Shown in pieces: positions 60,370-64,000 of a DNA stretch of 64,000 bases. Source of the DNA: Trichoplusia ni (taxonomy: Eukaryota > Arthropoda > Insecta > Lepidoptera > Noctuidae). Position 1 is the first letter of the stretch. Each line of letters starts with the position of its first letter. The notes beneath the pieces are model-generated. The model did no database searches and was not told the DNA's origin. It saw only the letters and a program-made list of their open reading frames with translations. The stretch covers positions 969,328-1,033,327 of the forward strand of contig NC_039480.1 of NCBI RefSeq assembly GCF_003590095.1, given 5' to 3'. The position numbers and the translations under genes were made by a program.

Positions 60370-62861
60370 CTGAAACAAAATAAATCCATTACTGCACAAT
60401 GCACATTTGTTTTCGTCTGAAAATAATCCTTATTTAATAATTTACTGAATCTGTAAGCTTAATCAACAAAAATGGTTTGCCTAATTTATTGTCATCTGTG
60501 CATCTGCTGTGTTATCCAGTTACACAGGCGTGTATTTTGGATTCCAAATAACAACTCCGTCAGATTTATTTATTTCGCAGCATTTGGTATATGACTAACA
60601 TAGGTAAATACCACACATGGTTAAACATTATACGAGGGATTTGCTGCACCTATTACTTCCTTCTAAGATAAAATTCACGTGTCTGCCAACTGTGACTGAC
60701 GTCACTATCGTATGAATGATAACAAAATTGTCTGCTAAAACAATATGTGTCACTCTTAGTACACTGAAATTTATTTACCGTACTGATTTTTAAGTGAGTG
60801 TAGGGTATGGCGAAATTAAAGCAACTTCGTGATACAGCAATCAGGACATACATTATTTCCATCATTAATCGAGAATTCAATATGATCATTCACGTCAGCG
60901 AACGATGAATCGATACAAAGAGGCGGACGTTCCATTATTTTTGTATAAACATGATGTATGGATGTCCCCGGCCGTGATTATTTCACGCACGTGCAGTTCG
61001 TTTCAATATTGCACTCACTCAGAAACTGACACACATACATATATTGAAGCAGGATTGATTAATGACGATTCTATTTTCTTTCCAAATTTTTAGTTTGCTT
61101 TACAGTTATGAAAGGCTATACAAATGCCATGAATGCTAACTAGGAACTGGAGAGACCTGTATTGGAGAAAAGTAGAATATATTATTCTACTCAAAATTTT
61201 TACTTTTTCTTATTAGTTTCGTTGCAGGTTCTAAGACAGCTCATTGCTTCCCCTGAGCCGAAGCTGTGTTTCGGTGGTTTTCGTTAGTTTCATTGTACAT
61301 CATAATGGGAGTTGAATTGATTGGCATGTGTTATGAAAACAGACTGAATTGATGGAAACGTTATTTTTAGATTTCTATGAGTCTTATGTGAACAAGTAGT
61401 AGAGTTCATCTATAAACTAAACCAGTTGCGACCGTTGTGAAAACTCGTCATAGCGACAACTAACATGTGAAAGAGTATTGTTTGTTTAGTGTAAGTACTC
61501 ACATTTTGTGCCAGCAAACTATTTCGCAAGCTCGCGGCGCCGGGCAGCGAAACATCTGTAACAAGCAAAGGGATTTTAAGCATACTGCTATGACTTTTAA
61601 TAATATTAAACATGATTGGTATTTGTAGATTTGTTGGACATTCGCCACGTTAAATTTTACGTCACGTAGTGCGTTGTCTCGCTTTTACAACAGGGTCAGT
61701 AATGCTTCAAGAGTTGGCGGTAGGCCTCTTAGTCTGGATAGACTTCTTTTTAGATTTCGCCTTCCATTGATTGTAATGTAGACTGAGTCCTCATGGACAC
61801 CCAAACTAATACTGGCTCAACCTGAACAGCCGTGCAACGATTCATGTATTTATTCTGTGTACGGCAATGCATAGCAATTCATCATGCAAGTCTAAACAGT
61901 CTTAGTGCAGACCGCTATCGAATAGGCATCTTCTATTTTTCTTATTAAAGGCTATTTGCACGTAAAGTCTTTCAGAGTAGTTATCTATTTACGATGGTTC
62001 TATAAATATGATTGAAGGTGAAGTTATGATATTAAACGATCGAAACTTTATATACAACATTTATAAGCACTTACAAATATTCTAGTCTAGACTGTAATCT
62101 AGTTACGCGTTATATAAGTGTACCTTATACTTGAACAAACTCACTCCAAATGTAATGTAAGAGTATTTACAAGTAAGAGACTCAGCTCGGGGATCGAGCA
62201 GATAATGTTTGTACAAGGTATTCACTTATTTATTATAACATCATCGCGATTCTGGTAAAGGTCAAGTGGGTGGATTACTGTCTAAATAATAAAAACGAAT
62301 CTTTAGGTCTATCAGAAAGATGATATAATTTGATTTGTTTATACGTTAAAAATTGAGTTTGAGAAATGTCTAAAAAAAAAGTTTCTAGTTATAAAAAGAA
62401 TTCGCACTCAGTAGGAATTAGTAGTCCAAGCAGTATTTTGCATCTAGTAATTAAAAATTCAACGGTCGAGTAACGGAAACACAAACAAACACCGCCGGAA
62501 TAATAGTGTGTTAAAAATCTATAACTATTCCAAACATAACATCTAAGATCGCTAATGTAGGGAAAGAAGAAGGTTCACTTAGAACGTTTTACAAACGACT
62601 AAAAAAGATACAATACTCGTGCAGAATATTAAAAGAGTCATAATCTCTTGATTTTGATTACATTAACTACTAATCTGATTTGCGGGTAGTTGCGCAAATT
62701 CTAATACATTTTTAGAGTATTTTGACCGTACTGATAGTCTAGTTGCATATCACACCACCATGTAAGTAGCTATCACTTTTGTGTCACTGGACAACAGCCG
62801 TTTGTGTGATACACCAATATTTGCTCTTTGTCCATTTACTTGAAATAAAAATATAAGCATC
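60370..62861. other. Upstream intron or promoter DNA of AstC-R
   Basis: AT-rich sequence with no recognised repeat, apart from the candidate exon at 61,503-61,555. Confidence 0.5.
61503..61555 (-). other. AstC-R: Candidate untranslated 5' exon of AstC-R
   Basis: On the minus strand a good acceptor (CCCTTTGCTTGTTACAG) and a good donor (AAT|GTGAGT) bracket 53 bases that are GC-rich in AT-rich surroundings. It lies 1.1 kb upstream of the receptor's acceptor on the same strand. It begins with ATG; spliced to 60369 this gives an 18-codon upstream ORF ending at TAA. This rests on splice-site shape only. Confidence 0.35.
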
Positions 62862-62976
62862 AAGATGGCTGGCAGGAGCTAGATGCGAGCCGCCGAAAAT
62901 AGGTCTCGGTGGCGTGCAATGGGGGAGGACTATGTCCAGCAATGGATGAATATGGGCTGATGATGATGATGATGAA
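62862..62976 (+). mobile_element. 5'-truncated LINE 3' end (family A, copy 2)
   Basis: It encodes AENRSRWRAMGEDYVQQWMN then MG and TGA (ending 62960), the same C-terminus as at 7,701 (NRSCWRIYGEAYVQQWTAIG). A TAG at 62880 shows decay. A (GAT)n tail follows. Confidence 0.75.
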
Positions 62977-64000
62977 ATATGATCCAGACTAGTACTTTTT
63001 TTAAATCGGAACACCAAAAAATATTGCCTAAAGAGTGGACCTTCTGATCAACTATGTTATCTATAAACATCTTTGTTCTAAGAATATTCGTGGAGGTTTT
63101 GCTTCCCCTGCGAAGCCGTCGCCATAATCTGTCATTCGCATGTGTTTACCGGGATATGATTAATGCGGAACAAATACTCCAGCAGCGAGCCGCGCCTGCT
63201 CCCCGACGTGCTCTTGTTTCATAACGATTTGTGTTTTGACTACTACGGAAACGATTTTGTTTTTAGATAAGTGAAAATCATCGAATGAAAGCGCTTGGAT
63301 AACACAATAGAAAATAATAAAATATTTAACATTTCATTATAATACAATTAGTGAAGTCGTATAAATCAATTCTTGGAAGTAAACATCGGTTTGGGAAAGT
63401 AATTCACAAACTATTGATTATTTACTAATGTGGTTTGACGCAGCGACTGGGTTCAAATAAACACTGAAACCAGTGGCGTGTTTTATGTCTGTCATCTGAA
63501 CATCCGTGTTATCAGGCCTCCTCCCTGAGCGCTGGGCTGATGACGTCACAGATATTAAGTACGTTTAGGTTTTACGACTGGCCGCCTCCGCTTTATTCTC
63601 AGTTTTATTGGGTTCCGGAACAAATAACTTATTTTGATGACAACTTTAATTCTGACTAGTTTTGTTTTTGGAGATTTTCCACTACCTAGTAGAGATGGTA
63701 AGGGTAAGGTACATACATGCATGTACTTTTAAAGTACCTTACGTATTTTTGTCCACGTCACAGTGACATTGTAATTTTTCGCTCTACTCGGCGGTGCTTA
63801 CAGTTAAACTACCAAACGGATTCGCATTCTGCAAAATTGTTTCTATAATATTACTAGAAGTAATTGTTAATCTGACAAGCAGCTGTCAAAACATCAACAT
63901 GCAGAATCACATGCAAATAATGACTTCCATGTTTTCAAAATTTATGTTAATGTTAACATGCGATGTGCGCCGGCGCATACTTGGCAGCAGAACTGACTAC
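62977..64000. other. Non-coding DNA at the window end
   Basis: No gene recognised. A CRE-like TGACGTCA lies at 63541-63548. At 63705-63741 is a small inverted repeat (TAAGGTAC...GTACCTTA) containing GTACTTTTAAAGTAC. Confidence 0.5.

Noticed and set aside
59006..60420. Long plus-strand open frames opposite the AstC receptor
   Set aside because: They are shadows of GC-rich receptor codons; the minus-strand protein has clear GPCR motifs.
1..64000. CRISPR arrays, operons or phage-type defence systems
   Set aside because: The window is eukaryotic with spliced genes; the only tandem arrays have 10-14 bp units without spacers.

Overview
The window is nuclear DNA from an insect, almost certainly a moth or butterfly. 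Two insect genes are recognisable: the 3' half of hobbit, a bridge-like lipid-transfer protein gene with ordinary GT-AG introns, and an allatostatin-C receptor. The interspersed repeats are of types I associate with Lepidoptera: Helitrons ending in CTAG, LINE 3' ends with a (GAT)n tail, and a tRNA-headed SINE. The background is AT-rich; exons and scattered islands are strongly GC-rich. I see no prokaryotic or viral gene content.

Layout. 1-15,420 (+): 15 exons of hobbit (BLTP2/KIAA0100 family), coding for the C-terminal 784 residues; the 5' part lies upstream of the window. Its second intron carries a decayed antisense CR1/Jockey-type LINE (2,152-6,412). Other introns carry a LINE 3' end (7,701), a complete antisense tRNA-Asp gene (10,274) and a SINE remnant (12,425). 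15,421-17,781: hobbit 3' UTR and AT-rich DNA. 17,782-18,781: an assembly gap of exactly 1,000 N. 18,782-22,936: a short hAT-like element into which an almost complete 3.7-kb hAT transposon has inserted; the inner copy has an exact 8-bp target duplication. 22,937-58,679: about 36 kb with no recognisable host gene, holding a tRNA-derived SINE, three Helitrons, a 5S-rRNA-like SINE with a 19-bp target duplication, a gag remnant, two short tandem repeats and many GC-rich islands. 58,680-60,369 (-): the single coding exon of the allatostatin-C receptor. 60,370-64,000: upstream intron or promoter DNA of that receptor, with one candidate untranslated exon and a second LINE 3' end.

The two host genes are not an operon or pathway. 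Hobbit is a housekeeping lipid-transfer protein of ER-plasma membrane contacts. The receptor is a neuropeptide GPCR, and the long gene-free tract beside it may hold its regulatory DNA. The observations most worth following are a 24-codon in-frame extension after the receptor's TGA stop, the SINE whose head resembles 5S rRNA, the nested hAT elements, and a GC-AG intron in hobbit.
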